DNA of 64,000 nt from Tetragonia tetragonoides (taxonomy: Eukaryota; Streptophyta; Magnoliopsida; Caryophyllales; Aizoaceae): NCBI GenBank assembly GCA_038025085.1, contig CM076148.1, positions 38,709,691 through 38,773,690 on the forward strand. Reading direction: 5' to 3'. The translations under genes and the position numbers were made by a program. Shown here piece by piece: positions 34,393-46,238 of this stretch; position 1 is the stretch's first letter, and the number at the start of each line of letters is the position of its first letter. The notes beneath the pieces are model-generated. The model worked only from the letters and a program-made list of their open reading frames with translations, had not been told where the DNA came from and made no database searches.

Positions 34393-37300
34393 ATGAGTGA
34401 GGTATTTGATGGCTATGAGCGCCAGTACTGTGAGCTCTCAGCCAATTTATCCCGAAAATGTTCTTCGGTTGCTCTTGTCTCAGATCAAGGTATTCCATTT
34501 CTACTTTCTCATGTTTTTTTTAAAAATTGTAATTTGTTCGGAAAGTAGGGTTTGTATGCGATTTGGGCGTATAATTCATTGGATTCTGTATTTACTTGTG
34601 GGCTGGTTTGAACTGAAAGGCCAATTGATCATAGTCTAGGGTTTCATATGTTCATCGGAATTCGAATGGGGGGACTGTAAAAAATCTGTAGTATAATCTG
34701 TTTTTTCTTTCTTTTTCTTATGTTTAGATTGGGGAGAGCAGAAATCTATGTAGGGAGATGTGTGATTTGGATGGTGGTAATGATTAGGGTTTTCTGTAGG
34801 ATGTTAGTTTGGTTTTTGGCTAGTGAATGGCTTATGAATGAAAGAATCTTCATGTGACTGCATAGATTTAGAGACTAGATTTGTTGATAAATGTGACAAA
34901 TATTGAGTGAGTGAAGTTGAGTGGCCTTTAAGCTCAAGATGTTTCTATTGTGATATGTTGTATATATCAATTTAGTTTTGGAGATGAAGGGGGTTCGTAA
35001 TGTCGTATGAACAAATGTGAGAAAACTATTGATGAGTTCTTTGGCAATTTCTTTATTAGTTGTGAACAGTTATTCTAGCATTTTGCCTTGTGTGCACAAA
35101 TAGTTGTTTGAGGAACTAGAGTTTCTATGTCATTGTGCTAGACTTTCAGCTAATAAGGGAGAAGTTATTGGATGGTCCCAGACCATTGCTTCCTCCTCTC
35201 ACAAAACAAGGTGGTTAACGCTTTTGTTGGGGGTAAATTGGAGTGACCTCCATTTGTTTTGTGAGAGGAGGCAGTCATGGTCCGGAACCATGCAGTAATC
35301 TCTCCTAAAAAGGTGATGTAAATCAATAAAGGTAGCCCCTTCTTGGTAAAGCCGTTCAATGTTTCCACAATGGGTACAACTCCCACATGGAGTAATGGAG
35401 TTTGAGATTTTGAAGGCATAGCTAAGAAATTGTGATTGGTGAATGTCAATGCATGAATATTTTTCTTTTATTTGGGACATCATATCGCCATGATAACGCG
35501 GTGATTTTGTTTCTAATCATATTTTGTTTGTGCATATAGGCACTTGAATTACAGAATATATGTGTAAGAATGAGTAATTAGAGGACAAGGAGTCGAGAGT
35601 TATGAACTTGTCGAGATTTGGAGGGGGGATTGAACTCATTTAACAAGACGCTTAAGTAACATTACTTAGTGACAGGATAGATATCTGAGTAAGGGCTTGT
35701 TTGGCCTTGTCTCTAGAATTTTGAGTTTCTCTCTCTCACATCCCTCCCCCCCCCCCCCTCTTTCACGTCCTCCCTCTTGATTTCTAAGAAACCAAAATGG
35801 GGCTAGAATTTGAAAATCCAAATTTTGGTTTCATTTTCTAGTCTCATTTTGGTTTCTTAGAAACTCATGTGTGGGAGGAAGTCAAGGAGGTAGAAGGAGG
35901 AGGGATTAGGGAAAAAACTCAAAACCTTAGAAACTAGGCTAAACATGATTGAAAGTTGCAGGCTTCTGTTTGTACTAGCTGTAGCCTGTAGCCAATTACA
36001 AGGTGCAACTTTCTCTTTTTGAGAGTTTATGGAGTGATATTAGGAAGAAATTATTTGCCGACTGCCGAAGTACCTTGTCTTCACAATTGATCCATGGTGA
36101 ATAGATTTTGGAAGTTCACAGATTAACACAAAAGAGATCTGTTTAGCTTTTTGGCAACAGACGCCTTTTGAGTTAATCTACTCTTGATTCATACCAGTTA
36201 ACTACAAAATTTGGAGTTGAAGGATGAATGAAATGATCCCAAAGAAAAATCAAGAAAACGCTTCCTTCAACTTGGGCTAAGAAGGCCACGGTAGTGCTTT
36301 GCTTGTATGAGATACAAGGTGAAAGAAACATAAGAAGAACTAGATTACCAAGACTAGAAAATGTACTATTATTAAGTATCTAGTTGCCTTTTGATGCTGA
36401 TTAAAGCTTATGGCCAGTGTCCCATGGTACATGGTAAGTTTCGGTACATTGATCTGGTACCGGAACATAATTCGCTAAGTTGTGCATTGCACTATGGAAA
36501 GGTTCAGCGTGTTCGCTGTACGCCAATTCTAGAATGCAATTCGCAGGGGGTTGTTCAGCGAATTATGTGACACTGCTATGGCTGATACTATGGTTAGCTT
36601 TATTTTTGATATTGACCAGCTTGCTTTAGCTGGTTTGATACCCTTTCTGTTTGTTGACCTTCTCTTTCTTTCCTTCTTTCTTTTCCTTAAAGCGGTTCTT
36701 TGGTTGAAGAATTGAGTCTTGAGAGTGCCGTATGCTGTAGGTATTTCTGGGATGAAAAGTATTATATGTGTTTTAGTTCAATTAAAGTTTCTGTTGGTAA
36801 TATCATTTAAAGCAATCGAAGTGCAATCCACGCGCATCATGGTTGACAGAGTCTTCTAAGGACATCATGTATACAAAAAGAGGCTCAGATTTGGCCCATC
36901 CCCTCCCCCGTTTCCCTTCCCTTGCTTATTTTTCCTCTTCTTTTAGGTGTGGATCATGATTTTTCATAGCTTTTTAAAAAAGTATCATGTATACTTTGAG
37001 TACCATCTGGTTGTGGTTGCATCCTTGTGGTGATTTTAAGGCAGTGGGCCACTCGTCTAAGATAGATTCATTTTTGTGCGCACATGTGCCTTTTCATGTA
37101 TGCTTAACCAGGAGTTGGGATCCTCTCCATTTAATAGAGAGGTCCATTTACCTGTTGTGAGAGAAGAGAAGACATTATTTGGATGAGTTCCCGCACCCTC
37201 GTTCTTCCTCTCACAAAATGTTAAATGGACCACTCCGTCTAATGGAGAGTTTCTCAAATCCTTGACCAGGGAGGGAAGCATGGATTGTGAAAAGGCCCCT

Positions 37301-39188
37301 GTTGTTCATTTTACAAAGGGACCACATGGACTTTAATTAACATTATGAACAGCTAGGACTGGAGAAATTCGAACATGCAAAAGTAACTCAATTCTTGTTA
37401 ATTTGTTGTGGCCATAACTTGTTTTCGCTCTCCATTGGTTTATCGAACTACAGAATCCCTGTATGGGAATCAGGAAGTCTTTCATTCTTTGGATTTGTTT
37501 GGAAATGTAATCTTTTGTCTCATGATTTGATGATCTACAGAGCAAAAATTACAGAAGATGACTGAAATTAAAGCAGGCCTGGATGAGGCAGATATGTTGG
37601 TATTGCCCTGTGATGAACTGTTTCTCACTTGCATTATGATATAAATGGCTTTGTGTTTTGAACATTCTCTGTCTTTTTTCAGATACGGAAAATGGATCTT
37701 GAGGCAAGGAGCTTGCAACCAAATGTGAAGGCCATGCTTCTTGCTAAGCTGAGGGAATATAAATCGGATTTAAATAATCTGAAAAGAGACGTGAAGAGAA
37801 TCAGTTCACCCGACCAGGCTGGACGTGAAGAGTTACTGGAAGCTGGAATGGCAGATGCATACAAGGTACCCTTACCCAACTCTAACATAATTGCTCATTG
37901 TCGCATGGCATAGCCAATACTGAAGGCCTCAACAATTTGATAACATGTGACTGGAATTTCTTTAAAAGGTTTTTGCTGACAAAGGTTGTTTTCTTTTTTG
38001 GGTGTTTATACGTATTGACAGTAAAGGCTAATTCCTATACAATCATGATTCACTGCTAATTTTCTTTGGACCCTTTCCTTGGTCAGTAACTTCAAGAGAA
38101 TTTCTTTTTGGCTTGGAATGTAGAGGTATCTCTTCCAGACAGCTTGCTAGAACCATACTAGTATAATTGTCTCCCGAAAGCCTTTGTGAGGTTGTTCTTG
38201 ATAAGCATAGCTGATCTGGTCATCAATTATTATGACCTTGAAGCTTCAACAATTTTATCATCATTTGCTGGCAAGTGTTTATGTTGAATGGTTGACCCAC
38301 CTGAATTATGGGCAGCTACAAGCCTGCAACTATTAGGTAGAGAAGCTCAATTCCAGAATAGCAAAAATGACTATTTTTGTTATTGGGTCCTTTCTGCTGT
38401 GTTCCTTAGGATTTCTATGTGTATTTGATAGACTTGGTTAAATTTACTACCTGATCTGTGCACCATCCCTATTTGTAAAACATATGACTGACAACTGCAG
38501 TGTCCATAATGTGCAGACTTCTTCAGACCAGAGAGAAAGATTGGCATTTTCAACAGAAAGACTAGATCAATCAAGTGAAAGAATTAGGGAGAGTAGAAGA
38601 ACTATAATGGAGACAGAAGAGTTGGGTGTTTCAATTCTTCAAGATTTGCATCAACAACGGGAAACCCTCCTACATTCGCACACCAAGGTATTCCCTCAAC
38701 AATAATAGATACTATAACATCAATACACTTTGTTCATTCTTCCCAGAAAGTAGAAAAAGATTTCTCAATTTCCAAATGCCATCCAATGAAATTCTTTTCT
38801 TGAAAAATTGTGTGATGTATGGAGGGCTAGGTATCTGGAAAATGAAATCCAGTTACTTCTCCTTTCATCAATCCAGGGCTAAGAAAACAAGTGCTTATAT
38901 GCGTTAAACCCTGATACAGTCCCAGATTATTTACTCATACATGCTTTTCTAGAGCACATACAAGTTGTCAGACTGATCTTTTTATGGAAATGAGCATCAG
39001 TTTTGAAAACTAAACACAATTCCTTTTTGCAGCTTCATGATGTAGACAATGCCATTGACAAAAGTAAGAAGATCCTGACTTCTATGTCTCGCAGAATAAG
39101 CAAAAACAAATGGATTTTTGGCTCAATCATTGGCGTTCTCCTCCTCGCGATAATCTTTATCATTTATTTTAAGTTTACTCATCATTGA
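34393..39188 (+). CDS. VTI1-type Qb-SNARE (vesicle transport v-SNARE), 5 exons
   Basis: Exons 34393-34489, 37541-37599, 37683-37865, 38517-38687 and 39033-39188 give 221 residues, the same length as Arabidopsis VTI11. The N-terminal Habc-like part starts MSEVFDGYERQYCELSANLS and continues with IRKMDLEARSLQPNVK. The SNARE motif spans about 125-187 (LDQSSERIRESRRTI...ETEELGVSILQDLHQQRETL). A C-terminal anchor lies at about 197-216, ending FKFTHH. VTI1 proteins form SNARE complexes for fusion between trans-Golgi, prevacuolar compartment and vacuole. The sequence mixes VTI11-like and VTI12/13-like residues, so no paralogue symbol is assigned. All splice sites are GT..AG and phases match. Intron 1 is about 3 kb and carries three hairpin elements. 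Confidence 0.93.
35174..35289. mobile_element. Hairpin MITE in VTI1-like intron 1
   Basis: The left arm GGTCCCAGACCATTGCTTCC, then tcctctcacaaaacaaggtgg, matches the reversed right arm GGTTCCGGACCATGACTGCC and onward, for about 40 bp per arm with a ~35-bp loop. No clear target duplication was identified. Confidence 0.7.
35693..35947. mobile_element. Inverted-repeat element in VTI1-like intron 1
   Basis: The left end GGGCTTGTTTGGCCTTGTCT, then ctagaattttgagtt, faces a right end that reads CATGTTTAGCCTAGTTTCTA then aggttttgagtt on the opposite strand. The inner arms around aatttggtttc/gaaaccaaaat also mirror each other near 35810-35860. The left arm contains a run of about 13 C. Borders are approximate. 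Confidence 0.6.
37118..37261. mobile_element. Second hairpin MITE-like element in VTI1-like intron 1
   Basis: The left arm ggatcctctccatttaatag, then agaggtccatttacc, mirrors a right arm read on the opposite strand (aactctccattagacggag, tggtccatttaac). Both arms carry a tgtgagag block, giving a long imperfect hairpin. It shares the ctctcacaaaa block with the element at 35174-35289, hinting at related families. Confidence 0.6.
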
Positions 39189-40051
39189 TACACACTTTGT
39201 ACTTGCAGTCTGATCTCTGCTTGTGCCTGAACCTGCAAATCAGACTTCTATAACTGTTTGTGTACCAAATTATAATCCCATGATCTGTAAAATTAGCAAA
39301 ATTGCAATCAATGTATGTGTAAATCATTTCATGTGTATAAATTATGAATGTCCTGCTGCTTGTTATATTATCAGTTTCAGATATTGTGACGTAATCTTCT
39401 TCTGACACTTGCTTCCTGTACCATTTGTTTCCAAGTTGCATAAATGTCATTTGCGTTTTATTTGATGATATCAGAATCTCACTCTGATGTTTTTTAACCC
39501 GATTGAAGATGAGAGCTGATATTAGTCTAGACCATCTTAGAGAGAGATAGAGATAGGAAGGACTCCATAGAAACTCGAACAGAGCATCCGTATAAAACTG
39601 TAAGCAATAAGTCTCTTAAGAGGCCGCCCCATGGTGAGGTCACCTCTATAACCAAGTATGACGTTAGCATGCTTAGAGGATGCCTCATACGAGTTTTGTG
39701 TACGGCAAGATGTCATGTTGCTGAATTATGTTGACATTGAAGACTAAATTGAGGAAAACATTAAGCCAATCCCTCCGTGATTATTTGAAAGCTGAGCTTT
39801 AAGTTCTGGGTTTAGCTAAGCCATACACCAACCAAAGGACTGAGTCAAAATGGGTAGCAGCTGACCAAAATAAGAAAAAACAAACAAACGAGGCACTGAA
39901 ATAAATAAATATTTAAATTGAGGTTCAAATTTCCGTTACGTTCTTAATTTCCTATTTACAGATCCTTCCAAAACCATACGCCAACCACCGTGATCATCTA
40001 GAACAATAAAAATCCCCCGGGAAAAAAATCCCCATTTTCCGAGCCACCAAG

Positions 40052-40087
<36 letters not shown>

Positions 40088-40131
40088 AAAACTCCAATTA
40101 TCAGAAGTTCCACAATCTCAGGAGCTCTCTA
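39189..40131. other. Intergenic: VTI1-like 3' UTR to DUF3110-like gene
   Basis: No recognised coding frame. A CT microsatellite (about 40052-40082) sits in the leader of the next gene, about 50 bp upstream of its ATG. Confidence 0.5.
40052..40082. repeat. (CT)n microsatellite in leader of DUF3110-like gene
   Basis: About 15 CT units about 50 bp upstream of the start codon, probably within the 5' UTR. Confidence 0.85.
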
Positions 40132-43100
40132 ATGGATTCTCTCTCCTCAGTATCGCCGTCGATCGTGCTCCCCCACAGCACTTCTCCATTTCACCATCAC
40201 CACAAGACCACCTCTCTCCTCTTCTCATATCCTCGCAGTTTCTCTCTCTCTCCTCATCATCATCTCTCCGTTAATTTTACACGCCGGAGAGATGTCTGGC
40301 AATCGCACAGTAAATCGATCGACGGCGGTGGTGGTGATTTCGCCGGCGATGCGGACGGTGGAGAGAAAAGCGACAACGATGATGACGTGGAGGTTGAGAG
40401 AGCGCTCCGATTGGACGGCACGATTCCCGGTACTTCTGATGAGTTTGTTAAGCAGGTTTCGTCACGTGCTTATGACATGCGCCGGAATCTCCAACAGTCT
40501 CTTGATTCCACTAGCTATGATGGTAAGTAACATTATATTTGGCAACCTCTTTTACTTACAAAAATGAACTAGATCCTCTCTTTTGACTGAATTAGGTTTT
40601 AGGGTTTATTAATTTGTATTTCAGATGTTTGAATTGATGGAAGGAATTGCTTTTTGTTGGCTTAAAATTTGTGTTTTTTGTGTGACTGCTATTTGGATTT
40701 TCATGAGGTTATGGCGGAATTAGACTTAAATTTAGTAATTTAAGCTGGTGGGTGTTTAGCTGCTAAATACAAATATATTAGGGACTGAGGAGAGCTGGGT
40801 CATACACTCATACTTGTTACTTGTGAGTAGTGAGTTGTGTGAACTAGAGCAATAGCCAAATCTATGCTCGAAAGTCGAAACACAAATATTTATGGTATTG
40901 ATATGACCCTATGTTGCACGGAAATGCAAACGAAAAACATGATAGAAGAAAAGGAAAATGTGGGAATGTCAACTCTCAATAGTTTATCGAACATGGAAGT
41001 GAAAATGGGAAATTCAAAATTTTTGCCTGTAACTGTTATCACTGTTGTTAGTGATGATAGAAATGAAGCAGCTATGGAAGTTGGGTTGTAGAATATTCAT
41101 TCAATTAAATTTGTCGAACAGGATAATTAGAGCCTGTAGCTTGATATTAGTGTAATTTTGTGTAGAACGAGAAGGTAATTTTGGAATCATAGAGGTCCGT
41201 TCATGAAAGGGGAAAACATTGCTGATTTGCTGGTCATGAAGAGGTTTATACTTTCCAGGAGTTTCTGAAACAGAAACATTTCTGAAACGGAAACGTAACC
41301 GTCATATTGTCTCAAGAAATGAAATCTTAAATGGATTTGATTGATGGATAGTGGCTTTTTGTTTCGAATCTTCTGTACTACATTAGTCTATACAAAAAAA
41401 TCCTTGTTTCCAAGGTGGGGATGTTCATGTGTTGCTCTGTGGTTTGGTGCTTTTCGAGCTGATGAGATTGGCTATGTATCTGTTCATTGCTTATGAAATC
41501 ATTGCCTCCAGGGTTCTGATAGAAATTTCGTGTTGGGGGGTTCTGGGATGTGAAATTCATTACTTTAGATTTACGATTGTTATGGTAGAGTGCGTAATGA
41601 TTTATCTCATGAAATTGTACCCATTATCGCCATTGTCTGACTAGCTATTTCAATTAGTTATGCTCCACTGAAGGAGGGAGGGAAAGGGAAGAGATGGAAA
41701 AAGAAGGCTGGAATCCTACTGGTTCTCTCCCCTAAGTTCCCTGAGTGGGGACATGAAATCTCTCCCCTAAGTTCTTTTTTGTTTGCCTCATAATCACTGT
41801 TTAATACGAGGAGGTGAAAGATTCAAGCACACTAAAAATGCAAATTTGAAACCTGTTATCCCTAATGTGTGATACATTTACCAAGCTTGTATAAAGAATT
41901 TTTAGATAAAGAAAAGTATATTGATAATAAGTGAAATGTACAGCAGTATAGAGGATAAGGTATCCTCTACATAAATCATTTACAGATTCCCCCAATTCCT
42001 CTGCCAAGCTTGTATAAAGAATTAATCAACCTAGCCTTAGATTTTAGCTTGTTTCCTATTAACCTTTATTACTTGGTTCTTGAAAACGAAGTTATAAGCT
42101 CGGTAGTCATTTGCCTTTCAGTAAGCAACTATCCAAATGAGGAAATGATATTAACTTCTACTCCCTTAGTCGAGTCGGAAAAGTATCGATGGCATCATTA
42201 CTGAATAAAGTTGGTGGTGAGTGCTGGTGACACACTAAGAAGGTTCTTCTAGGAAGTGTGGATCTTTTGTTACAAGTTATTTCTGTATCAGTAGGAAAAT
42301 GTTATGAAAGCATTTTGCTATGTGGTCGTTCCACGAGTACTTATTTTCCTTTCTTTTTTTTATCTTGTTGACTTTGTGGTATGGCTCTCTTAGTCTACCA
42401 ATATCTGAAAAAATTGGGCTAGTAGTTGGTCTTTTCTTAAATATCTAGCAATAAAATGTCCATTCATCACCATCATCTGACTACTGAATCAATGGTTTCA
42501 ACACTTCTAGCCTGCGATAGGTTATGTGAACTCTTCCATGTATTTGACAGTCTGATCTCGCTACTGTTTACCTCCCCCTTTTAGAGATTGGTATCTGATG
42601 CTACTATTCTATCAACTTCTGCACAGCACTTATGGTGGTTGATGAAACTACAGAACTAGGGAAGTTTCACTTACAGTATCTCCTCATCCTTGTATAGGCT
42701 CAATCAACTACTATGCTAGTGTGCATTCTACTAAACAGAGAAATATCAAATATGATGAGAGAAAAGGGGAAGGGGCAAGTGTTCAAGAGGGAGCTATTTC
42801 ATGTGTATAATTATGGATGTCCTTGTGATTGTTCTTTCAGACTGCAGATACCTGTTAGTTGCTTTTTGTATGACAAGTGGTTATTATTTGTATAATCCAG
42901 TTCTGTTTGGTTTAAATGTGGGTGGTGGCTTCATTCAGTTGCATTTAAGATTGTGTTCATTTTCATATGGGCAGTGTTGGATGCCAACCCATGGAGGGAA
43001 AGTTCAAAACCTGTGTATGTACTAACACACAAGGAAAACCAACTCTGTACCATGAAAACTCGGAGGAATATAAGGTTCAAACTTCCCCTTCCCCCGCTTC

Positions 43101-43994
43101 CCAATGTCCCATTTAAAAAGATAGCAGTTTCAGTGCTAACTTTTCAAACTTTTGCTCCAGTGAAGTTGAAAGAGAGCTTGGTATGTTGTTCTCAAAGGGT
43201 AAAAAAAGGGGCTCCGATTTTGGCAATCAGGCCAAGCAATCTATAAGCGGCAAAAAGTTTCAAATGGTTGTTGAGGATGTGAGGGAAGGAATTCTTGTAC
43301 GTCACTGTTTCTTTCCCTTTGTTTTTTCTTTATACTTCTCCTCACTTTCTATATTAACTACAATAACCTTGAGATGAAGAATTTACTGGTATGCCATAAA
43401 GAGTTTTGTGAAAAGAAAAAAAAAAACGTCATCATAGTATTCTTTGTATCAGTATGCTCTCTATGCAATTATAGGTCTTTTTTGCTTCACTGGAATTGTC
43501 TAGTGCCATAGCCAATAGATAATGTATTGTATCTTTTTTCATTCAAAGGGATATGAGTGTACAAAATGATACACTGCCTTGGGCATGGCAGGCTGGAGAG
43601 CCCAACACTAGGCTCCACCTTGTTTCTAATGTTTTCTATTTGGAATGTATTCATCTCACAGGGGAAGTTTCTTCTTCTTCTTCCAGGTATTTGAAGACCA
43701 AAAGGAAGCTGTCAAATATTGTGACCTATTGCAGGGCGGGGGTCAAGGATGTGAAGGTGTTGCAGAGATTGATGCTTCATCTGTACGAAAACAGAACCGT
43801 GTTTAATTCTTTAATATAATTCATCAATTATGTTCAATCTTAGTCTGAACTAAGTATTTCTCGGGCAGGTTTTTGATCTTTACCGAAAATCAAGAGCTTT
43901 GGCTGTTCTGTTCCGCAGAGGGAGGACACCACCTCAACCTGAAAACCTGCAGCTTAACTTGAAAGCACGTAAACGATCCCTTGAAGACAAATGA
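40132..43994 (+). CDS. Predicted chloroplast protein resembling DUF3110, 5 exons
   Basis: Exons 40132-40522, 42975-43074, 43161-43296, 43687-43782 and 43869-43994 join with matching phases to give 282 residues. The first ~50 residues are rich in Ser/His/Pro and low in acids (MDSLSSVSPSIVLPHSTSPF), like a chloroplast transit peptide. An acidic Gly/Asp linker follows, then VERALRLDGTIPGTSDEFVKQVSSRAYDMRRNLQQS. The core has PVYVLTHKENQLCTMKTRR, a hydrophilic insert, FEDQKEAVKYCDLLQGGG and EIDASSVFDLYRKSRALAVLFRRGRTPPQP. The V-FEDxxxAxxYxxLL plus IDxxxV arrangement resembles DUF3110, a family in cyanobacteria and plastids with no established function. Assignment rests on pattern memory. Intron 1 (2.45 kb) contains a retroposed fragment with perfect target repeats. 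Confidence 0.75.
41881..42023 (-). mobile_element. Short retroposed insert with perfect 20-bp target-site duplication
   Basis: The 20-mer ccaagcttgtataaagaatt occurs at 41881-41900 and again, identically, at 42004-42023, flanking a 103-bp insert. Read on the minus strand, the insert ends tactgctgtacatttcactt, then attatcaatatactttt and a short A run next to the duplication. This is the structure expected of target-primed reverse transcription of a 5'-truncated LINE 3' end or a SINE. No family is assigned. Confidence 0.75.
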
Positions 43995-45544
43995 TTTCAA
44001 TAGGATAATACTCAGAAGGTTGGGTCAAAGTTCCTCTAGAGGAATTTGTATAGAAGTACATATCATTGTAACTTGAAGAAGAAGAACTTCAATTAATACA
44101 GATATATGTAAATACACCCTTACAAGGCATGTCACTTTATTGAATGAATATTCATCTCTCCGAGCTCGAGCGAAGTTCTTCTGATCTGTTGCTTTCTTCC
44201 CCTCTTTGCCTTTTACGTGTGAATATCCTTTCCTTATCAATTGAAGAAAGATTCAACACATAGGATGTGACTTTTGCCCTGAGAGCAGAAAGATGCCTTA
44301 GCATATTCCTTGTTTCAGTTAAAGTCATGTATTTCATGGTATATTGATAAGCATGCTTTCGCTGTTGCCCCTTTCTTGTTTCATTCCTTGTACAGCAATG
44401 TACTGGAATGGTACGGATCCGCGTTGGTGGTTGATTGTTTCTCCACGTTTATGAACTTTCAATAATGATCATTAGCGTGATCTGAAAAATTAAGGATCAT
44501 TAGCTAGCCTGAATGAAATTATTTCTGTCGAATTCAAGGAATTAACATAATATCTACCTGTAGGCTGTAACCAAACAGGTATGTAGTAATTTGGATGTAT
44601 AGTTTGCTTGCCCTGTTGCCCATGAGATAACTGCTGGAGAAGCAAAGTGACGTTGAAATTGATCTAAGAAAACATCTTGCTATGACTTGTGTTCATATTT
44701 GGTGTTTCCATATCCTTACCCAAAACAAATTAAAACATTTTTCAATATGACCTCTTCATTGGTGTAAATTTATAATGTTCAACAATTGGTCGCATATTCT
44801 AAGTGCACCATGTCGGTGACTAATGGGGAATTATTTATATAACTATACCTTTTATAGGTTTAGCTTATCCAAATGCATGGTCAGTTGTAATACTTTTTCA
44901 CATAACATTTCTTGTATACTCCTATAATGCTAAAAAGCTAATAATGTCTACTCCATGATATTTTCAAATTTAGAGCGAGATACACGTAAATACGACAAAA
45001 ACTAGGAGTAAAATTGGTGTAATATCGTCTTACTATGTCGATAATAATTACACTTTTTAATAGATCGCTAAGTATTATGTTCCTTTAAATCAATAGTATT
45101 CAGATTCACCAATGAAACTGATATAATATGTCTTACTGTATACTTATAAATTATGATATGACAACTGATAATAATTACATTTTTCAATAAATCGTTAAGT
45201 ATTATGTTACTTTAAATCAATAGTATTCAGAATTCACAGTCGATTATAACTAAAAAAATTCTAGATATTTTATCAAACTTTTTTTTTTCTTTGATAGGAC
45301 AAAAAGAAATAATTGAAAAAGAAAATTCAACCTAGCCGGCTGAATCTAATCTAATGGAACCAAAAAAGAAAGAGTGAAAGGAATTGGATGTTAAAGCCTG
45401 TCAACTTTCACATACACTCAGCTTTGCACAAGTAAAAAAAGTGGAATAAAATCCAATTCTATCGACAAAGCCAAAAAGTAAAAAGAAAAAAGAAAACCAA
45501 CAACCAGAATAACGGATACACATACTTTTTCTTTCACACACACA
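43995..45544. other. Intergenic: DUF3110-like 3' end to hAT-like MITE
   Basis: The presumed 3' UTR continues past 43994. Further right the DNA is AT-rich, with a direct repeat (45037-45110 and 45168-45240) and no recognised gene. Confidence 0.5.
45037..45240. repeat. Direct repeat of about 73 bp, two copies
   Basis: The block gataataattacactttttaa...aagtattatgttcctttaaatcaatagtattcag near 45037-45110 recurs near 45168-45240 with a few substitutions. The offset is about 131 bp. No termini typical of a transposon. Confidence 0.7.
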
Positions 45545-46094
45545 TGGGGATGTAAATGGATCGGATTTGAATCGGGTGGAGCGTTATTCGCTCCATTCGC
45601 AAAATCCATTTAATCAATCCGCTCCATTCGTCATCCGTGAACCATCCAATTCATATCCAATCCATTCGTCATCCGCGGATTAGTGGATGGATCGGGTGCT
45701 TAACAATTTATGGACTTATCAATAATTAGACCCAACTATAATAAATTTGTTAGTAGTCAAACAAAACTTCAACTCATATACGATTGTTTTACCTTGTAAC
45801 AATAAAAATAACACAATAATAACAATACAAATTAGAAAACAAGTAAAATTAAACTAAGATGTAAATATAATATAGGTTTGATATATTTTTTGTATAATTA
45901 TTCTACACTTTTATATCTAAACAGGTGACGGATGGATTCGCGGATCGGGTTAGCGGATGAGAAATCTCATCCATCATCCACTCAATCCGCCATCCGATCC
46001 GTCCGTCATCTGCTCCATCATCCCGGATTTTAATCCATATATTCGATTCGGATGGAGCGGGTATCCGCGGATGATAAATCCATTTACATCCCTA
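45545..46094. mobile_element. hAT-like MITE immediately upstream of the VIK-like gene
   Basis: The left end TGGGGATGTAAATGGATC faces a right end reading TAGGGATGTAAATGGATT on the opposite strand, a form typical of hAT MITEs. The octamer CACACACA flanks both sides (45537-45544 and 46095-46102), fitting the 8-bp hAT duplication, although it is low-complexity and could be coincidental. The interior has many mirrored blocks of ccgctccatt and catccgcggat type near both ends and an AT-rich middle. No transposase. Its right end is 145 bp from the VIK-like start codon. Confidence 0.75.
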
Positions 46095-46238
46095 CACACA
46101 CATACATCTCTCTTCCACTCTCTCTCTCTTCTCTCTCTCTCTCCAATCTCAAATCCCTAATTCGATAGATTCAGTTTCGTAGTTTCTTTGATTGATTGAA
46201 TCTCAGCCGTTCGATTCGCCGGAGAGATCGTGACAATC

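Noticed and set aside
39530..39720. Possible organelle-derived insertion
   Set aside because: Some phrases looked like plant mitochondrial intron sequence, but I could not match any stretch with confidence.
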